64,000 nt of DNA from NCBI GenBank assembly GCA_018432235.1, contig JAHDLO010000022.1, positions 62,001 to 126,000 of the forward strand, written 5' to 3'. The notes under the pieces were generated by a model that worked only from the letters and a program-made list of their open reading frames with translations, had not been told where the DNA came from and ran no database searches. Position numbers and translations under genes: made by a program. Below, one piece after another: positions 16,587-25,616 of this stretch (its first letter is position 1; every line of letters starts with the position of its first letter). The DNA comes from Clostridiaceae bacterium. GTDB taxonomy: Bacteria; Bacillota; Clostridia; Peptostreptococcales; Natronincolaceae.

Positions 16587-18177
16587 GATTATTGCGTTAT
16601 CTAAAATTCAGCTGAAGGAGTTCTTTAGCAAGTATCAAAGCGGCATGAATATTAAGAATAAAGAGCTGGGTAAATTACTAATAGTTGGTTTAATAGTGGC
16701 ATTATTAATGCCCATGTACCAGATTTCAAGCCTATTGTATAGAAGTTTTTATCAGGCAGGCTACCCAGAGCTAACGGTTACCTATATGTACTTGTCCACC
16801 GCCTTTATCGCTTTTGTTTCTTCGATCCCTTTGGTTATATCAGTATTTTTCTATGCAAAGGATTTAAAGCTGCTGGCAACACTGCCCATCAGTGAAAACA
16901 CCATAATTTATTCAAAGCTCAGCACCATATATGTCTATACCTTAGGCTTAAGTGCACTGATGATGGGACCCTCTGTATTTTTTCAAATTTATTATGGTGG
17001 TCGGCTTTTGAGTATATTGACAGGAATATTAGCCATATTGATAGCGCCAATTATACCTATCCTGGCAGCTATGCTGATGGTTGTATTAATGATGCGGTTT
17101 TTCAGCAATAAAGGGAATAAGAATATGCTGACAATCGTCGGAAACATCATATTGCTAGGCTTCATTGTAGGCATACAGCTGGTAATGGTGAGGCTACAGA
17201 TGAGACCAGAGGTCATACAGGAAATGCTGGGCAAAGAAGGCGGGCTTCTAAGGCTTGTGGGCTATAGATTTCCCCCCAGCATTTGGCTGACAAATATGCT
17301 TCAAGGCTCTGTAGTGGATACTCTGCTCTTTATTGGGCTAAATGTAGTATTGCTTTTGGCCTTGAGTATTATTTCCAGAGCCTTTTACAGAAAAGCGCTG
17401 CAGGCTTACAATGTAGAGGGCAGCAGAGGCTTTGGAAAGGGCAGGCTATATTACAAACGACAATCGGTGGGTCATCAGCTGATCAAAAGGCATATAAAGA
17501 TCATATTGCATAATCCCACCTTTTTTCTAAACACCTTCTTGTCACTTTTTGTACCGTTATTAATGTTTGGTATCAGCTTCTTCACCGGAGAAATGACAAT
17601 GGAGGTATTTAGGCAGCCGGCTATGGCACCTTTTATAACCATAATCTACAGCGGAATTTTGGCTACACCAGCTATAATAGGGAATATTTCAGCAACGGTC
17701 ATATCAAGGGAGGGCAAGGCCTTCTGGGAGACGCTAGTCCTTCCTATTACGCCACAGCAAAACATCAGATTTCGTGTGCTTTCAACAATTGTTATAAATT
17801 TATCTGCCTCATTGCTGCTGGGGGCTGCAGCCCTGTTGATAATTCCTGCTAACCCATTACAAATATTTATCTCAGCTGCCCTTTGCATAGCTATAACTCT
17901 GCTATTGGCAACGGCAGACATCATAGTAAATATAAAAAGACCATTTTTAAATTGGTCAAATCCAACAGCAGCGGTTAAAAACAATTTAAATGTTATGATA
18001 TCACTGGGCTTAAGGGTAATTTACGGAGGCTTTTTATTCCTACTGATAAGAATCCTTTCCCTTAGCATGGACACTACGGTTATTCTTATAGCTGCTGTCT
18101 CGCTGGTATTTTGGATTGTGGTAAGAAGCATGCTTTATGGCAGATTCACCAAAGAATTTACAAATATACAAATTTAA
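16579..18177 (+). CDS. ABC transporter permease, large polytopic
   Basis: 532 residues with about 12 hydrophobic segments, including LLIVGLIVALLMPMYQI, FVSSIPLVISVFFYA, IAPIIPILAAMLMVV, LNTFLSLFVPLLMFGISF and a closing pair near the C-terminus. The layout of two sets of six helices around a long cytoplasmic loop (RGFGKGRLYYKRQSVG) resembles the fused permeases paired with NatA-like ATPases. It overlaps the ATPase gene by eight bases. Nothing in the sequence points to a substrate; export of ions, peptides or lipids are all possible. Confidence 0.82.
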   Translation: MNKIIALSKIQLKEFFSKYQSGMNIKNKELGKLLIVGLIVALLMPMYQISSLLYRSFYQAGYPELTVTYMYLSTAFIAFVSSIPLVISVFFYAKDLKLLATLPISENTIIYSKLSTIYVYTLGLSALMMGPSVFFQIYYGGRLLSILTGILAILIAPIIPILAAMLMVVLMMRFFSNKGNKNMLTIVGNIILLGFIVGIQLVMVRLQMRPEVIQEMLGKEGGLLRLVGYRFPPSIWLTNMLQGSVVDTLLFIGLNVVLLLALSIISRAFYRKALQAYNVEGSRGFGKGRLYYKRQSVGHQLIKRHIKIILHNPTFFLNTFLSLFVPLLMFGISFFTGEMTMEVFRQPAMAPFITIIYSGILATPAIIGNISATVISREGKAFWETLVLPITPQQNIRFRVLSTIVINLSASLLLGAAALLIIPANPLQIFISAALCIAITLLLATADIIVNIKRPFLNWSNPTAAVKNNLNVMISLGLRVIYGGFLFLLIRILSLSMDTTVILIAAVSLVFWIVVRSMLYGRFTKEFTNIQI

Positions 18178-18314
18178 ACCTTAAATTTCCTCGCATGATA
18201 ATGTCTAAGTGATGAAAAATAGTATTAGAGCCTTGAAGATGAGCGCAGTATCAATTGAATTTTTAAGGTCAAAGGATAGTCACGTATGCATTAATATGAA
18301 AAGGAGAGGTTTGT

Positions 18315-18530
18315 ATGGGAAGAGGAGCAGCAGATCCCAATGCTTTGGCAGCGCTGACACAGCTTAAGCTGGAAATAGCCAATGAGCTGGGGATAGAGGC
18401 TAGTTTTGGTCAGAAGGATGGTAGCATGACAACCCCCGGAGCAAATGTATTTAAGGGTGGTAAAATAGGGGGAAGTATGACCAAAAGAATGGTTGAGATG
18501 GCTGAGAAGGGAATGCTAGATAAAGAATAA
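18315..18530 (+). CDS. alpha/beta-type small acid-soluble spore protein
   Basis: Coats and protects DNA in dormant spores. The 71-residue protein has the two family blocks: LTQLKLEIANELGIE near the N-terminus and GGKIGGSMTKRMVEMAEKGM near the C-terminus. The stretch NELGIEASFG is the place where the germination protease GPR normally cuts (ELGIE or similar). Strong site AAAGGAGAGG before ATG. It shows that the organism forms spores. Expression late in the forespore is expected from the family; I could not fix a sigma-G promoter with confidence. Confidence 0.95.
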   Translation: MGRGAADPNALAALTQLKLEIANELGIEASFGQKDGSMTTPGANVFKGGKIGGSMTKRMVEMAEKGMLDKE

Positions 18531-18534
18531 TACC

Positions 18535-18582
18535 AAATGCGACAGTAGCCGATTCTCATGTAAGGCTAACTGTCGCATTTTT
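18535..18582 (+). terminator. intrinsic terminator of the SASP gene
   Basis: AAATGCGACAGT pairs with ACTGTCGCATTT, with a further inner AGCC/GGCT pairing, and is followed by TTTGG. It ends three bases before the second copy of the palindromic repeat. Confidence 0.85.
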
Positions 18583-18584
18583 GG

Positions 18585-18672
18585 TTGAGTAAATTGCATA
18601 ATGAATTTAGCAGCATGTTTATATAGGCCAATCTGTGTACATGCTTTAAACTTTTAACTTTGTATAATTAAA
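18585..18672. repeat. degenerate copy 2 of the palindromic element at 2701
   Basis: TTGAGTAAATTGCATAATGA matches the end of copy 1 read on its reverse strand (TTGAGGAAATTGCATAATAA), followed by a shared ATGTTTATA. Further on, AAACTTTTAACTTTGTATAA matches the inner arm of copy 1. The middle is shorter and one outer arm is missing, so this is a decayed copy. It lies right behind the SASP terminator. Confidence 0.55.
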
Positions 18673-18754
18673 GCTGTAATGAAAAAAATACCAAATTGAT
18701 AATATTTTATGATACAATATGAAATGCTAAAGTAAAAATAAGAGGTGGATGAAA

Positions 18755-19591
18755 TTGAAGATAAACGTAGGAAAAACCAACACCCTAACCGTGGATAGAT
18801 TAACCAGTGTAGGGGCCTTTTTAAGGGTAGATGAGGATAAAACGGGAGATATTCTACTTCCCAATAGAGAGCTGCCGGAGGGCTTGAGGGAAGGCGATAT
18901 TCTAAATGTTTTTGTCTATAGAGACTCTGAGGATCGTCTTATTGCCACTGTCAAAAAGCCTATGGCAGAGGCAGGAGATATGCTGTATTTAAAGGTGGTG
19001 GATGTGACACCCATAGGGGCCTTTTTAGATTGGGGCCTTTCAAAGGATTTATTCCTCCCCATAAAGCAGCAGACCACCAGAGTAAAGGTGGGCAAGGGAT
19101 ATCTGGTGAAGATTTATGTAGATAAAAGCGATAGACTCTGTGGCACAATGCGGATAGATGATTGTCTTACAGCTGAGGGAAAATATAAAGCTGGGGAGAC
19201 TGTTGAAGGAACTGTCTATAGCATAAACCCCAATCTAGGTGCCTTTATAGCCATAGAGGATAAATACTTTGGCTTTGTCCATAATTCAGAAAAGTACAAG
19301 GACCTTCAGGTTGGGGACCGAGATAGCTTCAGGGTTATAAGAGTTCGGGAGGATGGCAGAGTAGACCTTTCAACCAAGCAGCCAGCTCATCAGCAGATGG
19401 ATATAGACGCAGAAGAAATACTGGAGCTGCTGAATTACAAGGGAGGCTTTTTACCCTTAAACGATAAAAGTGACCCCGAGGAAATCAAAAGATACTTCTC
19501 CATGAGTAAAAATGCCTTCAAGAGGGCAATAGGAAGGCTTCTAAAGGAAGGAAAAATACAGCAGTCAGAAGACGGCATAAGAGTAAGCTAG
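18755..19591 (+). CDS. cvfB: CvfB-like RNA-binding protein with S1 domains
   Basis: About 279 residues in the order of the CvfB/YitL family: three S1-type barrels (a first one around VGAFLRVDEDKTGDILLPN, a second around PIGAFLDWGLSKDLFLPI, a third around LGAFIAIEDKYFGFVHNSE) and a C-terminal winged helix (FSMSKNAFKRAIGRLLKEG). Family members bind RNA and affect virulence-factor expression in staphylococci; here the role is unknown. I prefer the TTG at 18755 because the site AGAGGTGG ends only one base before the ATG at 18749 but seven before this TTG. Confidence 0.88.
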   Translation: MKINVGKTNTLTVDRLTSVGAFLRVDEDKTGDILLPNRELPEGLREGDILNVFVYRDSEDRLIATVKKPMAEAGDMLYLKVVDVTPIGAFLDWGLSKDLFLPIKQQTTRVKVGKGYLVKIYVDKSDRLCGTMRIDDCLTAEGKYKAGETVEGTVYSINPNLGAFIAIEDKYFGFVHNSEKYKDLQVGDRDSFRVIRVREDGRVDLSTKQPAHQQMDIDAEEILELLNYKGGFLPLNDKSDPEEIKRYFSMSKNAFKRAIGRLLKEGKIQQSEDGIRVS

Positions 19592-20126
19592 GCACATTTC
19601 AGCACAGAGGGACGGTTCTTCTGTGTTGTTTTTTATAGAAAACAAGAAATCCCATACGTTAAAAAGAGAAAAAGAAGTATTAAGATTAAGAGCCTAACTT
19701 TAACCAGAGGGATATTATAGCGATCATAAGGAATACTCTTCTAAGAAAAAGCATAATGATTATCCTAATCATAAAAACCATCATTTGCACCATAGGTATT
19801 ATATTGATACATTATATACTTTACATTATAAAGCTATTTATAAAACGAAAATTAATACTTTATTTCTATACTTTATCTGGCAAAGGGCTTCCCTACAGCA
19901 TTAATGTGCTCCTATATCACAAAAGAACTGTCCCCTTGTGTCTCTGTCTAATATCTCTGATGACACAGAAGAACCGTCCCCCTTGTGTTCTTCTTGTGTT
20001 CTTGTCCTGTTAATCAAAATATTTAAAATATATAAAATATATTGAAAAATATTTCGAGATACGAGATAATGTTGTTATTGGATTAAATTAATGATATGTA
20101 AAAATATTTTAAAGGGGTGTTAAAGT
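19592..20126. other. 535-bp intergenic region with GGGACGG / CCGTCCC repeats
   Basis: No convincing gene. CACAGAGGGACGGTTCTTCT (from 19603) is mirrored by AGAAGAACCGTCCC (from 19967), and a third partial copy AAAAGAACTGTCCCCTTGTG sits at 19920. The A+T-rich stretch between them has an open frame (19756-20013) with one hydrophobic segment, but it has no ribosome binding site and its end runs through the repeat. The words resemble short dispersed palindromes of clostridial genomes. Confidence 0.5.
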
Positions 20127-21899
20127 ATGAGATGGGATTTAAGTGATTTGTATTCCTCTTTTGAGGACGAGGCCTTTGTCAATGATTTTCAACAGATGGA
20201 GAATTATATCGGTCTTATGCAGGAGTTGGTGGATAGGAATTTTCAAAGCTTAGATGATGCCGCCAGAAAGATTACGGAATATCTGTATATGAGGATAGAA
20301 ATCAACAATTGCGTAACTAAGCTGGCAGTGTTTGCTAACCTTTCTCTAAGCACCAATGCAAAAAATGAAAAGGCTCTAGCTGCTATGGGAAGGATACAGG
20401 ATCGAATCTCCGAATTCACAAAGGGAGAGGTGCTGTTTAAAAAATGGCTGAGTAAAGTTGAGACGCTTGACGAGATTATCTCCAGCTCTAGCTTTTTGCA
20501 GGAGCACCGCTTTTATCTAAAGGAGATGGTGGAAAAAAGCAAATACATGCTTTCAGATCAAGAGGAATACATAATTTCCAAAATGTCCAACACCGGTGGT
20601 GTATCATGGTCTAAGCTACAGCAGATATTGACAGCAACCTTGATGGTGGATATCAATATTAATGGTGAGGAAAAATCATTGCCTCTACCAGAGGTAAGAA
20701 ATATGGCTTTCCATAAGGATGCAAATATCAGAAGGCTTGCTTATGAGGCAGAGCTTAAGGCTTATGAAAAAATTGTACAGTCTTCAGCCGCATGCTTAAA
20801 TGGGATTAAAGGCGAGACCATAACCACCTCACAATTTAGAGGTATTGAATCACCTCTGGCGGAAACCCTAATGAACTCCAGAATGACAAAAAAAACACTG
20901 GATGCAATGCTGCAGGCTATGGTGGAGAGCCTACCGGAGTTCCATAAATTTTTCAAACGCAAGGCGCAGCTGTTGGGACATAACAATGGTCTGCCCTTCT
21001 ACGATTTATTTGCCCCCGTGGGAGAATCCAATTTAACGTACACATTGGAGGAAGCAAGGGATTATATCGTTTCAAATTTTAAAAGCTTTAGCCCAGAGCT
21101 CAGTGATTATGTTAAAAATGCCTTCGATAATAAGTGGCTAGATACAGATGTTTATCCTGGAAAGAGCGGAGGCGCCTTCTGTGCCAACATCCACCCAATA
21201 AAGCAGAGCAGGATACTGGCCAACTTTGATGGTAGCTTTAAGAATGTAACCACCCTGGCTCATGAGCTTGGACACGGTTATCACGGACACTGTCTAACAG
21301 AGGAAAGCATACTGAACAGCACATATCCAATGCCTTTGGCCGAAACCGCCTCTATTTTTGCAGAGACAATATTGGTGAAGGATGCACTGGAAAGAGCCTC
21401 AAAGGAGGAAGGCTTTGCCATATTAGAAAATGAAATTACACAAGCAGCACAGGTGGTAGTGGATATTTACAGCAGATACCTATTTGAAACTGCTGTATTT
21501 GAAGGCAGAGAGCAACAGCAGCTATCTGTTAATCAGCTTAATAGCATCATGCTGGAGGCACAGAAAAAGGCCTATGGCGACGGGCTGGATCATGATTATT
21601 TGCATCAGTATATGTGGGTCAATAAGGTTCACTACTATTATCCAACAAGGCATTTCTACAATTTCCCCTATGCCTTTGGACTATTGTTCTCAAAGGGCCT
21701 ATATTCACTATACCTCAAGGACAGAAGCACCTTCCCTCAACGGTATAAGGAGCTGCTGGCAGCAACAGGCAAAATGACGATAGAAGAGGTTGCAAGAATA
21801 ATGGATATCGATGTTACCGATATCAGCTTCTGGAGAAGCTCTCTGAAGCTGGTGATAGAGGATATCGAGAAATTCATAGCCCTAAGCAAAGAAATATAA
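20127..21899 (+). CDS. pepF: oligoendopeptidase F family metallopeptidase (M3)
   Basis: Cytoplasmic zinc peptidase that cuts short peptides. 590 residues, the usual PepF length. The zinc motif HELGHGYHGH starts at residue 379 (His379, Glu380, His383), and the third ligand is in the following PLAETASIFAET helix. Upstream, SGGAFCANIHP and FKNVTTLAHE are typical family blocks. The C-terminal FYNFPYAFGLLFSKGLY is also conserved. ATG after AAAGGGGTG. It forms a single-gene unit ended by the long palindrome that follows. Confidence 0.93.
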   Translation: MRWDLSDLYSSFEDEAFVNDFQQMENYIGLMQELVDRNFQSLDDAARKITEYLYMRIEINNCVTKLAVFANLSLSTNAKNEKALAAMGRIQDRISEFTKGEVLFKKWLSKVETLDEIISSSSFLQEHRFYLKEMVEKSKYMLSDQEEYIISKMSNTGGVSWSKLQQILTATLMVDININGEEKSLPLPEVRNMAFHKDANIRRLAYEAELKAYEKIVQSSAACLNGIKGETITTSQFRGIESPLAETLMNSRMTKKTLDAMLQAMVESLPEFHKFFKRKAQLLGHNNGLPFYDLFAPVGESNLTYTLEEARDYIVSNFKSFSPELSDYVKNAFDNKWLDTDVYPGKSGGAFCANIHPIKQSRILANFDGSFKNVTTLAHELGHGYHGHCLTEESILNSTYPMPLAETASIFAETILVKDALERASKEEGFAILENEITQAAQVVVDIYSRYLFETAVFEGREQQQLSVNQLNSIMLEAQKKAYGDGLDHDYLHQYMWVNKVHYYYPTRHFYNFPYAFGLLFSKGLYSLYLKDRSTFPQRYKELLAATGKMTIEEVARIMDIDVTDISFWRSSLKLVIEDIEKFIALSKEI

Positions 21900-21901
21900 C
21901 T

Positions 21902-21970
21902 AACAAGTCAAGGGGACGCTTTGTTTGGCACGCATAAAACGTGCCAAACAAAGCGTCCCCTTGACTTGTT
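21902..21970. terminator. 31-bp perfect palindrome between convergent genes
   Basis: A perfect 31-bp stem: AACAAGTCAAGGGGACGCTT and eleven more bases (21902-21932), loop CATAAAA, and the exact complement at 21940-21970. It lies between PepF and the minus-strand gene, so it can end both transcripts; the minus-strand stop codon touches it. The word GTCAAGGGGAC recurs inverted at 61205 (GTCCCCTTGAC), so it also belongs to a dispersed repeat family. Confidence 0.75.
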
Positions 21971-23004
21971 TAGTCTAGATAGGCCTCGATGCCTTCACCC
22001 TTATTCAGGGCTTCGTAAATTTCTGCTGCATTTTTATAGCCGGTATTGTAGCTGTAGACCTTCTGTATGGATTGCTTTGCTAAATTGGTTTTGCCCAGCA
22101 GGTAGTAGCATATGGCCATTTTATAATGGCAGTCGATATAGGGCTCCTCCATTTTTTGCTTCCTACCGACGGCATTTTTAAAGGCATCTATCGCCACCTG
22201 GTGGTTACCTTCCAACATAAAGCCAGTAGCCCTGAAGTAATGCTTCCACACCTTGTATTCCACCTTGTCGAGGGTTTCATCTGGAAGTGCTTCCGCCAGC
22301 TGTATTAATAGCATATGGTCTCCCTTTTCGACACAAAGCAAAGCCGCATTCATAATGGCAGGTATGTATTCCTTAGCAGACAGGGTGTCAGGCCTTCTAA
22401 GCGTGAAGTAATTAGCATATATTCCATAGGCGCCGTCAAAATCCTCCAGCTCCAACAGACACTCAGCCTTTACCAGCATTAGGTCCCTGCTGATTTCCGG
22501 AGTATTTAAGGCCTTATCCAGTGCCTCAACGCATTGCTGATACTTCTTGGTTCTAAAAAACTTATAGGCATTTTTGTAATGGTGTAGGGCGGGGTCGGTA
22601 TTTTTTCTCCAATAGCTTTTGCCGTATATGCACGCCATACCTCCAATAAAGGCATAGGGATATTTAAAGGTAATAAAAATAAGCAGTATGCCAAAAGCCC
22701 CCAGAAGGGACTGCAAATTATAGGAGCTGTTTCTCAACTCCTTAGGATACTCCTGAGTTAGAAAGCTAAAGCTGCTGCCCTTTTCAATAACCTCTATACT
22801 TGCCTTTTTCTTTTTTGAAGGTAGAGGAATATTATGATTAAAGTCAATACCAGTTCCAGGTATTTTACCAGAGGCTGTTATTCCCTTGGGTCCAACAGTA
22901 ACCTTTACCTTTTTAACCTTACCGCTTATGCTGACACCATTTTTACCGGTATTTATCTTCAGTCCATCACCTAAGGCAGCAATTTTCTTTAGTTCAAATG
23001 CCAT
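21970..23004 (-). CDS. DUF4236-like N-terminus with membrane segment and TPR-like repeats, unknown role
   Basis: 344 residues. Residues about 10-55 (GLKINTGKNGVSISGKVKKV, VTVGPKGITASGKIPGTGI) follow the glycine-rich beta pattern of DUF4236. A hydrophobic pair near 95-125 (LLGAFGILLIFITF, AFIGGMACIYG) is followed by helical repeats of TPR type (AYKFFRTKKYQQCVEALDKA, MAICYYLLGKTNLAKQSIQK). I choose the ATG at 23004, seven bases after TAGGAGG; a longer frame from 23040 would contain that site. Possibly a membrane-attached scaffold; no function can be given. Confidence 0.75.
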   Translation of the reverse strand: MAFELKKIAALGDGLKINTGKNGVSISGKVKKVKVTVGPKGITASGKIPGTGIDFNHNIPLPSKKKKASIEVIEKGSSFSFLTQEYPKELRNSSYNLQSLLGAFGILLIFITFKYPYAFIGGMACIYGKSYWRKNTDPALHHYKNAYKFFRTKKYQQCVEALDKALNTPEISRDLMLVKAECLLELEDFDGAYGIYANYFTLRRPDTLSAKEYIPAIMNAALLCVEKGDHMLLIQLAEALPDETLDKVEYKVWKHYFRATGFMLEGNHQVAIDAFKNAVGRKQKMEEPYIDCHYKMAICYYLLGKTNLAKQSIQKVYSYNTGYKNAAEIYEALNKGEGIEAYLD

Positions 23005-23184
23005 ACAGTAGCCTCCTAATTCATATTTTATAGCTTCCAATAACTAACGTGTAACTTTATTATTAAATGCAAGTTATTTAAATTATAGCACAGTAATTCA
23101 AAATATTTAAAACACTTTAAATTATATTGTAGATATTTTGTCGACAAAGGATACAATTAAATTATGAAGTGATTTACTTCGACT

Positions 23185-23394
23185 AATTTTTCCCGGGAAA
23201 TAGAAAAGCTGAAAATATTGTTGAAAGGCTTTGATTCTCTATGGCAGCTTAGATTTACGACGCAAAAACAATATAATCCCTTTGGTCACAATGTAGGCGG
23301 TACACTATGAAATGTATAAAGGACAAACCTCTACATTGATGATGAAGTCCCACAGCTAATAGATTTCTTTAATAAGGGAACAATTTTTCAGTAA
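23185..23394 (+). pseudogene. 70-codon remnant with two in-frame stops
   Basis: One frame reads NFSREIEKLKILLKGFDSLW then QLRFTTQKQYNPFGHNVGG, meets stops at TGA and TAA, and then continues IDDEVPQLIDFFNKGTIFQ to a final stop. The amino-acid make-up looks protein-like, but I do not recognise the family and there is no start codon with a ribosome binding site. It may be the remains of a lost gene in the 430-bp gap before the Ecs-like transporter. The rest of the gap (23005-23184, 23395-23438) shows nothing clear. Confidence 0.25.
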
Positions 23395-23438
23395 GTAAGC
23401 TCATATAGATAATAGAATAATAGGCTGGGGGAGATACA

Positions 23439-24170
23439 ATGAAGATACTAAAGGTTGACTCGATATCAGGCGGCTACGAGGGAAAGAAAATTATAGAGGA
23501 TATATCCTTTGACATAGAGGCAGGAGAAATAATAGGGCTTATTGGGTCCAATGGGGCAGGGAAAACCACCCTAATAAAAAGCATTCTAGGAATTTTGCCT
23601 CTAATGTCAGGTGCAATTGAGCTGGAGGGGATAGACCTGAAGGAGGATTATGATGCTATTAAGGGAAAACTGGCATATGTGCCAGAGATTCCAATGCTCT
23701 ATGACGAGCTGACATTACAGGAGCATTTAGAATTTACTGCTATGGCCAATAAGATTTCTGAAAAGCTGTATAAGGAAAGACGAGATAAGCTTTTGGAGAT
23801 ATTTCAGATGCAGGACAAGCTACAGCATTTTCCCAACTCCTTCTCAAAGGGGATGAAGCAAAAGGTAATGATTATGTGCATGCTGCTGTTAAGACCATCG
23901 CTGTTGATTTTTGACGAGCCCTTTATCGGACTAGACCCAAAGGCGACTAAATCACTTATCGACATCATGCTTAAAAAACGACAGGATAATGTGGGCATTA
24001 TAATGAGTACCCATGTTTTAGATAGTGCTGAAAGAATATGCGATAGATTTCTGATAGTAAACAGCGGGCAACTGATATTTAATGGCACACTGCAGCAGCT
24101 GAGGCTTAGGACTAAAATGGAAAATGGCAGCCTGCTGGATATGTATGATAGATTGGTGGAGGCGGTATAA
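23439..24170 (+). CDS. ecsA: EcsA-like ABC transporter ATP-binding protein
   Basis: 243 residues. Walker A is GSNGAGKTT, the signature SFSKGMKQKVMIM, Walker B LLIFDEPFIGLDP, and the switch His is in MSTHVLDSAERICD. The blocks PEIPMLYDELTLQEHLEFTA and FSKGMKQKVMIMC match my memory of B. subtilis EcsA closely. Ecs is a membrane transporter needed for normal processing of regulated proteases and for sporulation and competence in Bacillus. Start ATG after GGGGGAG. It is followed without gap by the permease, TAATG joining the two genes. Confidence 0.85.
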   Translation: MKILKVDSISGGYEGKKIIEDISFDIEAGEIIGLIGSNGAGKTTLIKSILGILPLMSGAIELEGIDLKEDYDAIKGKLAYVPEIPMLYDELTLQEHLEFTAMANKISEKLYKERRDKLLEIFQMQDKLQHFPNSFSKGMKQKVMIMCMLLLRPSLLIFDEPFIGLDPKATKSLIDIMLKKRQDNVGIIMSTHVLDSAERICDRFLIVNSGQLIFNGTLQQLRLRTKMENGSLLDMYDRLVEAV

Positions 24171-25429
24171 TGGAGGCAATTCAAAAGCTGTGGCTTAAAA
24201 GAGTAAAATATCTCGCTACAATCTATTATAAATTTATATCCTTCCAATTTGATGCTGTCATTCTAATCTACACATTGTTTTTTGCAGGTGCTGCTATCCA
24301 TTATAATTTATCTAGAATATATCTATACAGAGAAACCATAACGCAGGGGAATTGGGTTATGATACTTCAACTGGTGATACTGGCGGCAATGGCCTCCGGC
24401 TCCTATAAGGGATTTTTGAAAAATGCCGATGAGGTATTTCTTACACCCTTAAATCAGCATGGTAAGGCCTTTATATTCTATTCCTTCAGACTCAGTGAAA
24501 TCATAGCGCTTTTGATATGGAGCGCGGCAAGCCTTGCCTTATATTTCTTCATTTCTTCTGTAGGACAATGGCATATAAGCCTGTGGTTGTTCTGGCTGGT
24601 GGGATTGCTGCTTAAGCTAATATACATGAATCTTTCCTTTTTTATATATCAAATCAACAGTCGCAATATCAGAAAGATAGCGAAGGTGCTGTTTTATTTT
24701 GTTGTATGGATTGTCGGCTATAGATACCTAGGGCTTTGGCTTTCAGGGGTTTTGAACAGCCATATGGTTGTGACAAATCTCTGTGGCATGGCTATTATGC
24801 TGATAATTTCTATCTACCTAAAGAAGCTGAGTGCTATCCCTTGGAATCGTTGGATCACAGATGAAACTAATAGTAGAGCCAATAATTACGCCACTTTGTT
24901 GAAGACGGCACCAATTGAAAAGGGCTCTGTAAAAATAAAGGCCAATAGCATAGCAAATGCACTGTTTACCTGGGATAGATTCCTTCCCTTTGATGAAAAA
25001 CGAGCACTACTGCTACTATATTATAGGATGATTATTAGAGGAAAAGGAAATCTATCTTTAATCCTCCAGCTTTCAGCTGCTTCACTGGCGGCAATTTTGA
25101 TATTAAAGAATAGTATGTTGGCAGGAATCGGAATATTTCTAGTCAGTCTGCTATTGAGTGATTTCTTAATGTCCCTCTGGTATAACCTGAAGGACAATGT
25201 ATGGCTAAAGCTCTACCCAATATCAAGGGCGCAGCAATATTGGGCTTATCAATGGGGGGCTATAGTAATTTTATTGCCTATATTTATCCTGCTGATATTA
25301 ATTAACGTAGCCATAAATGGTGCCATCCTTAATCCAGTGGTGGATTTATTCATTATAAGCATCTGGCTGCTGATTATAACACAAATAAAGGCATTTTCCA
25401 TCTATACAAAGATGTTTTTGCGTGTATAA
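24170..25429 (+). CDS. ecsB: EcsB-like ABC transporter permease
   Basis: 419 residues with about eight to ten hydrophobic segments, including AVILIYTLFFAGAAIHY near the N-terminus and a closing AIVILLPIFILLILINVAI. The position behind an EcsA-like ATPase, the length (EcsB of B. subtilis is about 408) and the N-terminal layout of a first short cytoplasmic stretch (QKLWLKRVKYLATIYYKF) all fit EcsB. Sequence similarity in this family is low, so the call leans on the gene pair. It shares a base with the ATPase stop codon. Confidence 0.72.
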   Translation: MEAIQKLWLKRVKYLATIYYKFISFQFDAVILIYTLFFAGAAIHYNLSRIYLYRETITQGNWVMILQLVILAAMASGSYKGFLKNADEVFLTPLNQHGKAFIFYSFRLSEIIALLIWSAASLALYFFISSVGQWHISLWLFWLVGLLLKLIYMNLSFFIYQINSRNIRKIAKVLFYFVVWIVGYRYLGLWLSGVLNSHMVVTNLCGMAIMLIISIYLKKLSAIPWNRWITDETNSRANNYATLLKTAPIEKGSVKIKANSIANALFTWDRFLPFDEKRALLLLYYRMIIRGKGNLSLILQLSAASLAAILILKNSMLAGIGIFLVSLLLSDFLMSLWYNLKDNVWLKLYPISRAQQYWAYQWGAIVILLPIFILLILINVAINGAILNPVVDLFIISIWLLIITQIKAFSIYTKMFLRV

Positions 25430-25464
25430 TATAAGCAAAGGAAAGTACTTTGCATCATTTAATA

Positions 25465-25584
25465 GTTGAGATATATCTTGGAAAGCATTTTTCTGTAGTA
25501 AGGTGAGGCGTAGGAATATCAAGCCATATTGAATCCTATGGCAATGCAGCTACAGGGAGATTACCGGGAGCTATCCAATGCTTT
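25465..25584. other. nested palindromic intergenic element
   Basis: Three nested arm pairs lie in 100 bases: AAAGCATT (25482) with AATGCTTT (25577), CTGTAG (25493) with CTACAG (25550), and GCCATA (25523) with TATGGC (25537). This could fold into a branched hairpin in RNA or be a small repeat. Its left part, GTTGAGATATATCTTG, resembles the gap before the MetH genes (GTTGAGATATCGCTTG at 7471). Function unknown. Confidence 0.35.
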
Positions 25585-25616
25585 AGACGATGAAGGTACT
25601 AGATAGGGGGCAAATA

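Noticed and set aside
19756..20013. 85-codon open frame with a hydrophobic segment
   Set aside because: There is no ribosome binding site, composition is very A+T-rich, and its end runs through the dispersed CCGTCCC repeat.
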